A stretch of DNA of 64,000 nucleotides. Origin: Bacillus sp. MM2020_4 (GTDB lineage: Bacteria > Bacillota > Bacilli > Bacillales > Cytobacillaceae). Numbering within the stretch: the first letter of the stretch is position 1; the number at the start of each line of letters is the position of its first letter. The stretch is taken from the NCBI RefSeq assembly GCF_011250555.1, contig NZ_JAANMZ010000006.1:1-64000 (forward strand). The letters are read 5' to 3'. The notes beneath the pieces are model-generated. The model saw only the letters and a list, made by a program, of their open reading frames with translations. It made no database searches and had not been told where the DNA came from. Shown here one piece after another: positions 1 through 9,205 of this stretch. Made by a program: the position numbers and the translations under genes.

Positions 1-117
1 GTTCTAATGGGGTTAAAAATTAAAGACATACTATATTTCAACGTAGGTATAATCTCGGCAAATATTTTTCTTTTAATTTCTCAAAAACTTTTCCTATTCA
101 TTTTTAAATCCTTTTAA
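1..117 (+). CDS. C-terminal end of an unidentified hydrophobic protein (5' truncated)
   Basis: The frame is open from the first base of the window and ends at TAA 115-117. The 38 visible residues are hydrophobic, with a likely final membrane segment around GIISANIFLLISQKLFLFIF. A good intrinsic terminator follows 20 bp later, which supports a real gene ending here. An internal ATG at position 7 has no visible ribosome binding site, so this is more likely the tail of a longer protein than a free small peptide. The family is not recognisable from so little sequence. Confidence 0.35.
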   Translation, partial: VLMGLKIKDILYFNVGIISANIFLLISQKLFLFIFKSF

Positions 118-135
118 TTGTGACAATGTTTTTTC

Positions 136-161
136 TTTTAAAGGCCCTTTGGGTCTTTTTT
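136..161 (+). terminator. Rho-independent terminator after the upstream gene
   Basis: An 8-bp stem (AAAGGCCC pairing with GGGTCTTT, one G-U) closes a TTT loop at 140-158 and runs into a T tract to 161. It separates the truncated upstream gene from the M50/ABC cassette. Confidence 0.6.
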
Positions 162-249
162 CAGTAAGCATAAAACAATCCCCACGTACTTCATGGAGAT
201 CGCATTATTATTTAGATAAGTTTTTAAATAAAATAAAAGGAGTTAGGAC

Positions 250-1308
250 GTGGGATTAACTAAAAGAAAGATTTATACCCTATATCTAGCTGTAATTGCC
301 ACAATGGTAAGTTTATTTGTTAAATCAAAGCCCTTCCTAATTTGGCTTAAATGGGGGAAAATCGGGGCTACCGTTACAACGATGTTTATTTCTTTTTGGT
401 CTTATACCCTACTTTATCCCTGGAAGTTTTCTTCCACACTTATTCTACTCATTTTTATTCATGAAATAGGGCATGTACTGGCAGCCAAATACAGAGGTCT
501 GCAAGTTACCGCACCTACTTTTATTCCTTTTTTAGGAGCTTTTGTTATAACTAAAAATACCAATACTTCACTGGAGAAAAGAGCTTTTATAAGTATAGGG
601 GGACCCATTATTGGAGGGATTAGCGGGATTATTTTCTTCCTATTTGGACAACAAGTGGCAGCAGACTGGCTTTGCTCAGCAGCTCTCTTGTTTTTACTGG
701 TGAATTTAGTCAATTCATTTCCATTTTACCCAATGGATGGTTTTTGGATCCTTAAGGCAATTACATATCGCAGCCCAAAAATTCAGGGAATCCTATTTAG
801 ACTCTTTATTCTTTGTGGCTTTGGCGTAGGGATTTATTTTAAAAATATGACAATTTGTATTATCTATTTACTACTGCTCATCGAAACCTGGCTCAATAGA
901 AATGATGAAACAGTGGGGAAATTTTTTACGAGAAAATTGATTGTGAATAAGTCATTGTTTTTAAATAATGACGTTCCAATCCCCAAAAAGAGGAAGAAGC
1001 TAGAACTTCAATTCACACCTGAAAAAAATGGGGGGTATAAAATGACGATGGTTCAAGTATTCTTTCCTCAAGTAGGGATGATTGGAAGAATTGAGGCTGG
1101 AAAATTGGACATTAAGAGATTGTCGTTAATTGAAACGGTGCAAAGCAGCGAGCAATTAGTACTTACATTAAGCGGGGAAGAAGGGATTGCCGATATCCCA
1201 AAAGATGGAATTCCCCAAAAGATTAGATGGGGATATGGCATTTTATACACCATTCTAGTTTTCTCACAATTCCTTTTTTTATATTATTTCTGGAACAGTT
1301 ACTATTAG
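250..1308 (+). CDS. Membrane-embedded M50-family (site-2-type) zinc protease
   Basis: This 352-aa multi-span membrane protein has the M50 zinc motif HEIGH at residues 71-75 inside a hydrophobic segment. A second motif, FPFYPMDGF (Asp163), matches the NxxPxxxxDG zinc-ligand motif of the family. The start is GTG at 250, preceded by AAGGAG at good spacing; no ATG fits. The C-terminal third (from about residue 230) is soluble and unassigned. It lies 61 bp upstream of an ABC ATPase and permease, an arrangement resembling B. subtilis yydHIJ, where a YydH protease accompanies the YydIJ exporter of a modified peptide. Processing or handling of a peptide is an inference; no substrate peptide is visible in the window. 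Confidence 0.75.
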   Translation: MGLTKRKIYTLYLAVIATMVSLFVKSKPFLIWLKWGKIGATVTTMFISFWSYTLLYPWKFSSTLILLIFIHEIGHVLAAKYRGLQVTAPTFIPFLGAFVITKNTNTSLEKRAFISIGGPIIGGISGIIFFLFGQQVAADWLCSAALLFLLVNLVNSFPFYPMDGFWILKAITYRSPKIQGILFRLFILCGFGVGIYFKNMTICIIYLLLLIETWLNRNDETVGKFFTRKLIVNKSLFLNNDVPIPKKRKKLELQFTPEKNGGYKMTMVQVFFPQVGMIGRIEAGKLDIKRLSLIETVQSSEQLVLTLSGEEGIADIPKDGIPQKIRWGYGILYTILVFSQFLFLYYFWNSYY

Positions 1309-1369
1309 GACAAAGCACAATCGAGAGCTAAGTCATGGGACCTCTAGTTAGGAAGGAAGCTTTAAACGT

Positions 1370-2113
1370 ATGAACCAGGTCATTTTAGAGATTACAAATC
1401 TATCAAAAAGGTACGACGATTTTGATGTTCTCAAATCCATATCCTTCACTGTTGAAAAAGGAAAATGCTTTGGTGTTTTAGGGCCAAATGGTGCCGGTAA
1501 AACCACCTTATTTTCAATCATTTCCGGGATATTGGATAAGAATGAAGGAGAAATATCTATTAACGGGGAAAGCATTTCCCATGATGCCCAATTAAAACAT
1601 GGAAAAATCGGGATCCTTTTTAATGAAATTGGGATCTACGAGAAGTTAACGGCCCGTGAATTTTTAACGTTTCTTGGTGTCATGTACAACCTGCCCGAAG
1701 AAAAGGTAGAAGAACGGATTCGGTATATCGCTCATATCTTGCAATTAGATTTAAGCAATAAGACCTTAATCGAAAAATATTCAACAGGAATGAAAAAGAA
1801 GATTGCCTTTGCAGCCGCCATTATCCATTCTCCTGATTTGTTGCTTTTAGATGAACCATTTGAATCAGTAGATGCCATCGTCACACATAATATTAAAGAG
1901 CTGATTCGTTCCTATATTGAAGAAGGCGGTACGATTCTGATTGCCAGCCATATTCTCCAAATTATTGAGGAAATCTGTGATGACTTTATCATTATTGATA
2001 AGGGGAAAGTCCTTCTGAAATCGAATGTCAATGAACTGAATGGCCATAATCTAGAACAATACTTTGTGGACATCATCAGTAATCAGGAGGTTGCTGATGC
2101 GAAAGCTACTTGA
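1370..2113 (+). CDS. ABC transporter ATP-binding protein
   Basis: A 247-aa ATPase of the ABC-2 exporter type. Walker A is GPNGAGKTT at residues 38-46, the signature is the variant YSTGMKKK, Walker B is LLLLDEPFESVD, and the switch His lies in ASHI. It overlaps the next gene by 17 bp, so the two are translationally coupled and probably form one transporter of two ATPases and two permeases. The substrate is unknown; the adjacent M50 protease suggests a peptide or bacteriocin-like export or immunity role (inference). Confidence 0.85.
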   Translation: MNQVILEITNLSKRYDDFDVLKSISFTVEKGKCFGVLGPNGAGKTTLFSIISGILDKNEGEISINGESISHDAQLKHGKIGILFNEIGIYEKLTAREFLTFLGVMYNLPEEKVEERIRYIAHILQLDLSNKTLIEKYSTGMKKKIAFAAAIIHSPDLLLLDEPFESVDAIVTHNIKELIRSYIEEGGTILIASHILQIIEEICDDFIIIDKGKVLLKSNVNELNGHNLEQYFVDIISNQEVADAKAT

Positions 2114-3530
2114 AGTAATGAAATTATATTATCGGGTAAATATCTCCTATGAAATCAGAACGGGCGCAATCGTAAAGTTACTTTTACGCTGCGTTATCCT
2201 TCTTTTATTTATCACAGGAATCGCCATTTTATCTTTTATGCCCAACATCCCTTGGATGAGTGGAGAGGAGCTTTACTTCTACATCCTTCTCTTCTTCCTT
2301 AGCATCACACAATACATAAGTCATTTTGTCAAAAATGAGTTCAATTACTACTATATTAATAGATTTCCTGTAAAGTCACATGAGGCGTTGCTATTACGAT
2401 TAGTTTATAGAAATCTTGATATTACTAGCATTGCCTGCCATATTATTGGTCTCATTATTCTTTCCATGAAATTTGCGATGACCTTTTCCTTACTAGCTAA
2501 TTTTCTAGTCTATATCCTTTGTATTCAGATAGTAACGGAAATCTTGAATGCCGCGGGAACCAAGCTGTATATAAACAAAAACCTATACATCCTTTTTATT
2601 AGCCTATTTTTAACTCTGATTCTAGCCTTTGCCTACTTCAGGTTATTTTTACCGAACTATTTACTCTATAGCTTACAACATCCAAGCTATGGTCACACCC
2701 TTGGCCTAATTGGAACAGCGTTGCTATTAACGGGGGTATACAAACTTGTCTATTCGATGGATTTCCGATTAAAATCATGCAAAGGCTTCAGTCTGAACTT
2801 TTCCTTCGTCTTTGAATTTCTGATAAAACGGTTGGTCTTTATTGATAAACCCTTACGGTACTTAATTGCCAAGGATTTCATCCTCATGTTACGAACAAAA
2901 AAGCATGTTTTCTTCTATTGTTTTCTTTTATCTTTGACCTTTTTCTCAAACGACGTTGGTGCGGAGAATTCAATCTTTTACAACTTATTGATCGCATTCC
3001 CTGTACAGGTTTGTATTAATAGTTTTTCGCTTGATCAAAAGGGTGTGATTTCTATTTTCCAGACCAATGTGAATAGAAGGGATGTTTTTCTGGCCAAAAA
3101 TATCGTGAGTGGCTTATTGATTATTCTTTTATATATCATATTTTCAACCATCTTTTTCATCATGGGAGGTACCACGCTTTTCAATGCTGGTAAACTGTTT
3201 TTGTTTATGATACCGGCGTTATTTTTCCTACTTCCTCTCTGTAACTACCTTTCTGTCACGTTTCCACTTAAAGAAACCGACAGTGGCGGCGCGTTATTTG
3301 CCACGATTAATTTTAAAAGCATTATCATCTATACCGTTATTTCAATCCTTGTCCTAACCGTTTTTACCGTATTAGCCTACTTCTATAAGAACCAACTATT
3401 TATTCCCTTTCTTATCGCATCAACTGGATTAGGCTACCTCTTCTATCTAAAATCTTTAGATAAAGTGGTAAAAAAGTTGAACGATAAAGAAAGGAAGATA
3501 ATCACGAAATTACTTTTTTCAAGGGGATGA
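2097..3530 (+). CDS. ABC transporter permease, multi-span membrane protein
   Basis: A 477-aa highly hydrophobic protein with about ten or more predicted membrane segments. The same frame is open from 2064, but ATG 2097 is preceded by a perfect AGGAGG at 2085-2090, so the start is set here (MRKLLEVMK). It overlaps the ATPase gene and is the obvious membrane partner. No conserved ABC-2 motif can be named with certainty. Its composition is AT-rich compared with the housekeeping genes further right. Confidence 0.7.
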   Translation: MRKLLEVMKLYYRVNISYEIRTGAIVKLLLRCVILLLFITGIAILSFMPNIPWMSGEELYFYILLFFLSITQYISHFVKNEFNYYYINRFPVKSHEALLLRLVYRNLDITSIACHIIGLIILSMKFAMTFSLLANFLVYILCIQIVTEILNAAGTKLYINKNLYILFISLFLTLILAFAYFRLFLPNYLLYSLQHPSYGHTLGLIGTALLLTGVYKLVYSMDFRLKSCKGFSLNFSFVFEFLIKRLVFIDKPLRYLIAKDFILMLRTKKHVFFYCFLLSLTFFSNDVGAENSIFYNLLIAFPVQVCINSFSLDQKGVISIFQTNVNRRDVFLAKNIVSGLLIILLYIIFSTIFFIMGGTTLFNAGKLFLFMIPALFFLLPLCNYLSVTFPLKETDSGGALFATINFKSIIIYTVISILVLTVFTVLAYFYKNQLFIPFLIASTGLGYLFYLKSLDKVVKKLNDKERKIITKLLFSRG

Positions 3531-3535
3531 ACAAA

Positions 3536-3913
3536 ATGGCACAATTTGAAGGTGAAATAAAAAAGCAACTGGGTAGTGATGAAAACCTATTAGGCGCTTA
3601 TTCAGGCCGAACCGCTCCGGCAGGTTTATTTTGGCAAGTCTTTAATGAAGCATCCTGGCTAACCACATCCAATACGCCGGCAGTACTGGGGATCACGAAT
3701 AAACGATTACTAGTTTATAAACTTCATCTCAATTCATCTATTGATCTTCTTGAATCAATTCAATTAAAAGATGTGGCCTCCTGCGAGGAGAGTAATGGTT
3801 TGTTAAATGGCGGGATCCTGATCCAGCTGCGCAATAATAAAAAGCTTAAGTTCGTGTTTAAGAAGGAGCAAGTGGCGCAGATTATTCCAATGATTAGCCA
3901 ATCCTTATCTTGA
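3536..3913 (+). CDS. Small PH-like domain protein (YokE/bPH type)
   Basis: About 125 aa, with no membrane segment or signal. The pattern GITNKRLLVYKL followed by a series of beta strands is typical of bacterial PH/YokE-like domains, whose function is generally unknown. An ATG at 3527 overlaps the permease stop, but the Shine-Dalgarno-like AAGGGG at 3521-3526 is correctly spaced only for ATG 3536. It is the last gene of the cassette and could be an accessory cytoplasmic factor (inference). Confidence 0.55.
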   Translation: MAQFEGEIKKQLGSDENLLGAYSGRTAPAGLFWQVFNEASWLTTSNTPAVLGITNKRLLVYKLHLNSSIDLLESIQLKDVASCEESNGLLNGGILIQLRNNKKLKFVFKKEQVAQIIPMISQSLS

Positions 3914-3930
3914 TCTGCAGCAATGCTGGT

Positions 3931-3951
3931 GGGAAAAATGGGATTTTTCCC
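3931..3951. repeat. Perfect inverted repeat between convergent genes
   Basis: GGGAAAAAT and ATTTTTCCC flank a 3-base loop, forming a 9-bp hairpin between the PH-like gene (+) and corA (-). It could terminate both, although neither side has a long T run. Confidence 0.4.
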
Positions 3952-3958
3952 GGTGAAA

Positions 3959-3982
3959 CAGGGGACGGTTCTTGCGCTTCAT
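3959..3982 (-). repeat. Copy of the AACCGTCCCCTG dispersed repeat
   Basis: The block containing GGGGACGGTTCTTGCGCTTC recurs twice, inverted, at 10214-10284. Here it sits directly after the corA stop codon. Confidence 0.6.
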
Positions 3983-4906
3983 CTATTTAAAGAACGACCC
4001 TTTCTTTTTCCCTTTTAGCAGGTCTCCTGTCCAGCCTTTGATTTTTAAATAGCCATAAAGCAAAAGTGTGGAGATGATAATGAGAAGAATCGACCAACCA
4101 TAGCCGTGCCGCCATTCGAGCTCCGGCATATGTTTAAAATTCATGCCCCATAACGCCCCGAAGGCCATAACTGGGGTAAAAATCGTTGTAATCACCGTCA
4201 AGGTTTTCATAATTTCATTTCCGCGATGGGAGGAAATAACCTCCTCTAAATTAATAATCGAATCGAGCTCATGTTCATATTCATTCAGCAGCACCATCGC
4301 CCGCTCAATCCGCTTGGAAGTACAGAAAAAGTAACCCTCGCTGCCGCCCTCATGAAGATTGACTTCCTCAATTGCCATTTTGACTTCATTGATTGGAATC
4401 AGGAGATTCTTGCACACCAAAAGTTCATGCCTGCGGGTATAGACAAGCTCAAGGATCCTCGTTTCATTGCGCTTGCGCACACTCCAAATCAGTGTTTTCA
4501 GCGCCTTCTCAAACTGATCAATTTCCACTAACATCTCATTCATCAGCTCGCCAAGAAGCATTAAAAAGCCGTCTACGGCATTTTTCGCCCTCTCTAATTG
4601 CCATAAAGGCTCTTCCGAATCCATCTTAAGATTAATCGTCACCAGCATATCCGTCGTCAGATAAAAATGGAATATTTTAAAATCCCGCTCCCTGGCAAAA
4701 TGTTGTTTATAAATAAGCGACCCTTTAATAACCTTTTCCCCATTCTCTAAGCAGCCCACCCGCAGATAATTGGTTTTATTCTCCTGAACCTGCTCCAGCC
4801 AGCCGTTCGTACAATCATCCTGCTCAATCGCTTGTTTGATGCGATCCATTTCATTCTGGTGCAACTGCAAGAATTTCCATTTGTTTTCACCGATTAATTG
4901 TTCCAA
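3983..4906 (-). CDS. CorA-family divalent cation (Mg2+) transporter
   Basis: A 307-aa protein: a long soluble N-terminal domain with helical regions, then two C-terminal membrane helices. The diagnostic GMN motif lies at the end of the first helix (LWGMNFKHMPE), as in CorA/Mrs2/Alr1 channels that carry Mg2+ or related metals. The start is TTG at 4906 with AGGGGAG upstream; no earlier ATG fits. The N-terminal domain is shorter and diverged from classical CorA, so substrate specificity is not certain. It faces the ABC cassette convergently. Confidence 0.85.
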   Translation of the reverse strand: MEQLIGENKWKFLQLHQNEMDRIKQAIEQDDCTNGWLEQVQENKTNYLRVGCLENGEKVIKGSLIYKQHFARERDFKIFHFYLTTDMLVTINLKMDSEEPLWQLERAKNAVDGFLMLLGELMNEMLVEIDQFEKALKTLIWSVRKRNETRILELVYTRRHELLVCKNLLIPINEVKMAIEEVNLHEGGSEGYFFCTSKRIERAMVLLNEYEHELDSIINLEEVISSHRGNEIMKTLTVITTIFTPVMAFGALWGMNFKHMPELEWRHGYGWSILLIIISTLLLYGYLKIKGWTGDLLKGKKKGSFFK

Positions 4907-5020
4907 TTAATTCTCCCCTTTTTACCCTGTACATTCCCGAAATCAGCAGATATCAAACATAAAAAAATAGGTTTGATGATAGGGTCACTGGGGTATTTAT
5001 GGTGATAAGGAGGGATTGTG

Positions 5021-5290
5021 ATGAAACGAGTTTTAAATACAAGCACCTTACTTGCTGTAGGAGTTGGCGCATCGGCAGCCATGTGGTTGTCCAATAAACC
5101 GAATCGCATCAAGGCGGAAAGTTTTCTACGGGACATAAAACGCAAAGTAAAACCGACCGTTTTTGAAAAAAGCGAGGAGCTTCCGATTAAAAAAGGCGGC
5201 CATCCCCACCCGCATGATTTAGAGGATAACAACATGGTCAGTGAGGGCGCGGGCTATTCCGTTCAATTTTATAATGAGAAAATGCAGTGA
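5021..5290 (+). CDS. Small membrane-anchored hypothetical protein
   Basis: 89 aa. An N-terminal hydrophobic stretch (LLAVGVGASAAMWLS) precedes a basic, then His-rich segment (GGHPHPHDLED). The start is ATG 5021, with AAGGAGGG at 5007-5014; a GTG one codon earlier is badly spaced. It loosely resembles YtxH-type one-helix proteins, but no family can be named. It is monocistronic and divergent from corA. Confidence 0.65.
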   Translation: MKRVLNTSTLLAVGVGASAAMWLSNKPNRIKAESFLRDIKRKVKPTVFEKSEELPIKKGGHPHPHDLEDNNMVSEGAGYSVQFYNEKMQ

Positions 5291-5371
5291 TAGTGTGACT
5301 CTTTTAATAAGGTAAAGTTCAGTGATGGTTGGGGTGCTCATGCCCCAGCTATTTTTGGTAAGAGGTGAACG

Positions 5372-5550
5372 ATGCTGCTCTTTTTAGTGATTTATTCGGT
5401 GATTGTTCGGGCTGTTATCGAAATCTTTGTGATTCTCTTTCGGTTAACTGGCCTTAAAGTAAAGGCGATCAGCTATTGTTGTTTGGTGCGGAAAAGGCCA
5501 TTTTAGAATTGTTTGCACACGATATTCGGCTGATGGAGGAAAAACTGTAG
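5372..5550 (+). pseudogene. Internally deleted TrkA_C-domain membrane protein gene
   Basis: ATG 5372 with AGAGGTG upstream opens a hydrophobic N-terminus (MLLFLVIYSVIVRAV...FRLTGLK) typical of one-helix TrkA_C proteins of Bacillus. After about 31 codons this frame runs into unrelated sequence and stops at 5504-5506. The neighbouring frame from 5461 encodes a clear TrkA_C ending, KGDQLLLFGAEKAILELF, up to TAG 5548-5550. The middle of the gene, including most of the ligand-binding domain, is missing and the halves are out of frame. This is read as a decayed gene. Confidence 0.55.
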
Positions 5551-5685
5551 TTGTGGTGTGAAAAAAACTGGCGCCTTGCAAAATATATTTACAGATTGCT
5601 TGAGTGGATCATTTCCTTTACTATCAAGATAAAGCTGATAATTTAAATTTTTGGCGATCATTGCATTATACCAAAGGAGGAAGAC

Positions 5686-6057
5686 ATGGAAGTTTTCGCG
5701 AAATATGTAGCCGGTATCGATAACCCTGATCACCGCAATCGAACAGAGGAAATTTTGGCGTGGGTTGCTAGTAAATTCCCAAATTTGGAACCTCAAATTA
5801 AGTGGAATACCCCGATGTTTTCTGATCATGGCACATTTATTATCGGTTTTTCCACAGCGAAGCAGCATTTGAGCGTTTCACCCGAAGAAGCAGGCATTAC
5901 GCACTTTGCCGACGACATTGCACAAGCTGGCTACAGCGCTACCAAAGGCTTGTTTCGAATTCCGTGGAACAAGCCGGTAAATTACGAATTGCTAGAGAAC
6001 ATGATTGAATTTAATATTCAGGATAAAGCAGAATTTACGAACTTTTGGCGGAAATAA
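5686..6057 (+). CDS. DUF1801 / YdhG-like small protein
   Basis: A 123-aa soluble protein with the DUF1801 pattern: an N-terminal helix, [27 protein letters not shown], and a C-terminal amphipathic region with [13 protein letters not shown]. Some members are described as frataxin-like iron chaperones (B. subtilis Fra/YdhG), but assigning that role here would be a guess. ATG 5686 is preceded by AAAGGAGGAAG. It stands alone, followed by a long hairpin and a repeat array. Confidence 0.7.
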   Translation: MEVFAKYVAGIDNPDHRNRTEEILAWVASKFPNLEPQIKWNTPMFSDHGTFIIGFSTAKQHLSVSPEEAGITHFADDIAQAGYSATKGLFRIPWNKPVNYELLENMIEFNIQDKAEFTNFWRK

Positions 6058-6066
6058 TCCGTGACG

Positions 6067-6117
6067 CCTTATCAAGAAACGCATGACACGAAAGTGGTTA
6101 TGCGTTTTCTGATAAGG
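6067..6117. repeat. Long imperfect hairpin after the DUF1801 gene
   Basis: CCTTATCA...TGATAAGG pair perfectly at the ends, and the inner arms (GAAACGCAT with ATGCGTTTTC) pair with one bulge, giving about 18 bp of stem. There is no T tract, so it is not a classical terminator. Confidence 0.55.
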
Positions 6118-6128
6118 TACCACCAGCT

Positions 6129-6199
6129 TCGACCACTTTCTCTGGGATATCGACTACTTTCACTATTTATCGACCACTTTTCACCTTCTAGCAACCACC
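6129..6199. repeat. Phased array: TCGACYACTTT every 20-21 bp
   Basis: TCGACCACTTT at 6129, TCGACTACTTT at 6150 and TCGACCACTTT at 6170, with a degenerate TAGCAACCACC at 6189. The starts are 21, 20 and 19 bp apart. The array lies between convergent genes. Confidence 0.6.
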
Positions 6200-6241
6200 A
6201 CCCCTTTCCTGCTTAGAAACAAGCCTCATCCCAAGCTTGTC

Positions 6242-7564
6242 TCAATTCTTGCTAATCTCCAAATACATAATATGATAGCCATCCGCCTCATGGACATGGA
6301 ACGAATACCCCTCTGCATCCACCGCTACACACAGCTCGGTCTCATTATTTTGCGTCAAGTACCAGCCGCCAATCGTATCGACATCTTCCGCGCTCAAGTT
6401 CGTTCCGAGCAGTTGATTTACCTCTGAAATAGGCACTTTAGCATCTACAATATAGTGATTTCCCGCTGCTCCAGTCCCAGATCCATTCACGGAAACCTTG
6501 CGAATCTCGGGAACCTCATCAGCATCAAATTCATCGCGCACCTCGCCCACGATTTCTTCTAAAATATCTTCGACCGTTACTAACCCAGATGTGCCGCCAT
6601 ATTCATCAAGCAGAATGGCCATATGGGTCCGCTCCATTTGCATCCGAATCAACAAGTCATGAATCGGAATCGTTTCCATCACACGAATAACGGGCTGGAC
6701 ATAGGATTTTATTTTCCAATTTTTATAGATACCCTTATTCATCAGTTTGGAGGTAAAAAACATTTTCACGTTCATTACACCAATAATATGATCCTTATCG
6801 CTCTCCATCACCGGATAGCGTGTAAACTTTTCCGTCCTCATCGTTTCCACGACATCACCTACCGAATCTTCAACCGAGAGACATACCATTTCTGTACGCG
6901 GTACCATAATTTCCTTTGCGACCCGCTCATCAAATTCAAAAATATTGTTGACATATTTCCATTCATTTTGGTTAATTTCCCCGCTATGAAGGCTTTCTGA
7001 CAGCAGAATTCGCAGCTCCTCCTCCGAGTGCGCCAATTCATTTTCGGACGCCGACTTTAATCCAAATAGGCCAACGAGCATACGGGCTGTATTATTTAAG
7101 GCCCAAATAAACGGATACATGATTTTATAAAAAAGAATGATCGGTTTCGCAAACAGCAGCGTGATGGTTTCTGCTTTTTGAATCGCCACGGTTTTCGGCG
7201 CCAATTCCCCTGCGACTACATGGATAAAGGTAACAAGGGCGAAGGCAAGGACAAAAGAGACAATTTGCGTCACAGCATCATTCATTCCCAGTACTGTCAA
7301 GAATGGATGAAACAGCCTTTCGACCGTCGGTTCCCCAAGCCAACCGAGTCCCAGCGCGGTCACCGTGATGCCGAGCTGGGTTGCGGATAAATATTCATCG
7401 AGATGTGTTACCACCTGTTTTGCCGCAATGGCGTTCTTCTTTCCCTCCGCAATCAGCTGGTCAATCCGCGATGTCCGCACCTTCACAATCGCAAATTCAA
7501 TCGCCACAAAGAAACTGGTTAACACAATGAGCCCCACAATCATCAATAAATGGATCAGCAGCAA
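6242..7564 (-). CDS. CNNM/HlyC-CorC-type membrane protein with CBS pair
   Basis: 440 aa in the usual order: a DUF21/CNNM membrane domain with about four helices (residues 1-195), a CBS pair (about 215-335, with [12 protein letters not shown] and [24 protein letters not shown]), and a C-terminal CorC_HlyC domain. Members are linked to Mg2+/Co2+ export or resistance, often annotated hemolysin-like. The start is TTG 7564, preceded by GGGAGG; the first ATG lies seven codons inside the membrane segment. It is monocistronic. Confidence 0.88.
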   Translation of the reverse strand: MLLIHLLMIVGLIVLTSFFVAIEFAIVKVRTSRIDQLIAEGKKNAIAAKQVVTHLDEYLSATQLGITVTALGLGWLGEPTVERLFHPFLTVLGMNDAVTQIVSFVLAFALVTFIHVVAGELAPKTVAIQKAETITLLFAKPIILFYKIMYPFIWALNNTARMLVGLFGLKSASENELAHSEEELRILLSESLHSGEINQNEWKYVNNIFEFDERVAKEIMVPRTEMVCLSVEDSVGDVVETMRTEKFTRYPVMESDKDHIIGVMNVKMFFTSKLMNKGIYKNWKIKSYVQPVIRVMETIPIHDLLIRMQMERTHMAILLDEYGGTSGLVTVEDILEEIVGEVRDEFDADEVPEIRKVSVNGSGTGAAGNHYIVDAKVPISEVNQLLGTNLSAEDVDTIGGWYLTQNNETELCVAVDAEGYSFHVHEADGYHIMYLEISKN

Positions 7565-7669
7565 ACCAACAGCCTCCCTTCTAAAAATAACAATCCGAAA
7601 TCGATTGAGGATTCCGGATTGTTTTGTTTATTAATGTTCCTTATCCAATCAATATCGGATAGCTAAAAT

Positions 7670-9160
7670 CTATCCATTTTCCCCTTCTATTTTTTCATCC
7701 AATTTCCCTAAATATTTGGCAGCGAACTCTTTGCCACCGAGGCCGAATGCTAGACCAAATGCCAAGGCCAATCCGCCCAGGACAAGAATAAAGGCCGCAT
7801 TGACAATCGAGTGGGCGACACCCAATTGGTCTAATGCCATAAACAGCGTGATTGTAAAAATAGTATACTTCGCAATCCGCGCCAACGTCCGGGAATAGCG
7901 CTGTTTTAAGACGTTTTGTAACACGCGTTCCACTAAATGGCCTAAATATAAACCAACGCCCAAGATGACGAGTGCCGCTAACACCATTGGTAGGTAGGCG
8001 AGTACTCCTGTTGCCAAAGTAACTAAGAAGTCTAAATGAACAATCTGCATGGCCTCTGAGGTAAATAACAGGATCACGCCGATTTTTGCTAGCAATCCTA
8101 CCAGCTGTGATAGTGTGTATGTCGATTGTTCCGGTGTTAAAGAACCGATTCCCATATGATGGAGAATATTGTCGAAACGTAAGCGCCAAAGCATTTGCGC
8201 GACCATTTTTTCAATCCATTTTCCAAGCCCTATTCCTGCTAAAATCAAGAGGATCGCTGCGGCAATGTTTGGAATTAGTGTCATAATCTGATGAAGCATC
8301 GCAATCGCCGGCTCCGAGATTCCTTTTAAGTCTAATTTTTCTAAAGCGGTTATAATGGTTGGGATTAAAATGAGGATGAACACAAGATTCCCCATCATCG
8401 TTGAAAGATCCGCCTTCGCTAATCCCACCCGTTCACCGAGTCGGTCCATTCCGATGCTTTTTAAAAAATTGGTTACAATATCGCGGACGATTTTCGCAAT
8501 CAGCCAGCCGATGAAGACAATTAACGCGGCGGCAAATAGCTTTGGAATCAAGCCTAGCATGGTGGATAACGTATGTGTGAATGGCTCTGAAATTCCTTCG
8601 AGCTGCAAGGCCCCTAGCACTGCTGGTAAAAACAGCAGGAGCACAAGATAAAAGATCGTTTGCGCGATGCCGTTTATCGTGCTTGCTGTATTCCCCTTAC
8701 TATTGGATATGTTCCATTTTGCAAGCCAGCTTTCAACATGAAGCATCGTCGCTCCTTTTTTAACCAGCATTCGGGCAAAATAGGCTACGACCCAAGCCAA
8801 TAGGAGAATAAGAGCTGCTTTTAGTAGATTCGGAATTGCCGAGGTCAATGTCGACACCATTTTTACAAGCGGTTCGGCCATCATGCTGAGGTGAAGCATG
8901 TTGAAGAAGAATATTAGGACGACAACTACTAACAGATAGTAAACCATTTTTCCGATTATCACTTCTGATGCGTATTTCCTTTTTCCAACATTAGCGAACA
9001 GCTTGTTATCGAGATTTGTTTTCGTTAAGGCCTTTTCGACTGCTTTGCCCATCGCCTTCGCCACCAGCCAGCCAATGATTAACATGAGAAGCGCTAATAG
9101 TACGTGGGGAATTCGGTCTGTATATATGTACCAGCCGGCCATCATATTGGGTAATGTCAT
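7670..9160 (-). CDS. Mechanosensitive-type channel with repeated TM_helix segments
   Basis: 496 aa, built from about four repeats of a membrane helix followed by an amphipathic segment (IGWLVAKAMGKAVEK, LAWVVAYFARMLVKK, IGWLIAKIVRDIVTN, ILAGIGLGKWIEKMV), the conserved TM_helix repeat of MscS-related proteins. It ends in a Gly/Ala-rich helix, GGLALAFGLAFGLGGKEFA, resembling the MscS pore. ATG 9160 follows AAGGAGAG. A role in osmotic-shock release is expected from the family but not shown. Confidence 0.8.
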   Translation of the reverse strand: MTLPNMMAGWYIYTDRIPHVLLALLMLIIGWLVAKAMGKAVEKALTKTNLDNKLFANVGKRKYASEVIIGKMVYYLLVVVVLIFFFNMLHLSMMAEPLVKMVSTLTSAIPNLLKAALILLLAWVVAYFARMLVKKGATMLHVESWLAKWNISNSKGNTASTINGIAQTIFYLVLLLFLPAVLGALQLEGISEPFTHTLSTMLGLIPKLFAAALIVFIGWLIAKIVRDIVTNFLKSIGMDRLGERVGLAKADLSTMMGNLVFILILIPTIITALEKLDLKGISEPAIAMLHQIMTLIPNIAAAILLILAGIGLGKWIEKMVAQMLWRLRFDNILHHMGIGSLTPEQSTYTLSQLVGLLAKIGVILLFTSEAMQIVHLDFLVTLATGVLAYLPMVLAALVILGVGLYLGHLVERVLQNVLKQRYSRTLARIAKYTIFTITLFMALDQLGVAHSIVNAAFILVLGGLALAFGLAFGLGGKEFAAKYLGKLDEKIEGENG

Positions 9161-9205
9161 CTACCATCTCTCCTTTTTTGTCATTTGCTAGATGTAATAC
9201 CCTGT

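Noticed and set aside
4143-4629. Overlapping plus-strand frames antisense to corA
   Set aside because: Shadow frames of a well-supported gene, without start signals.
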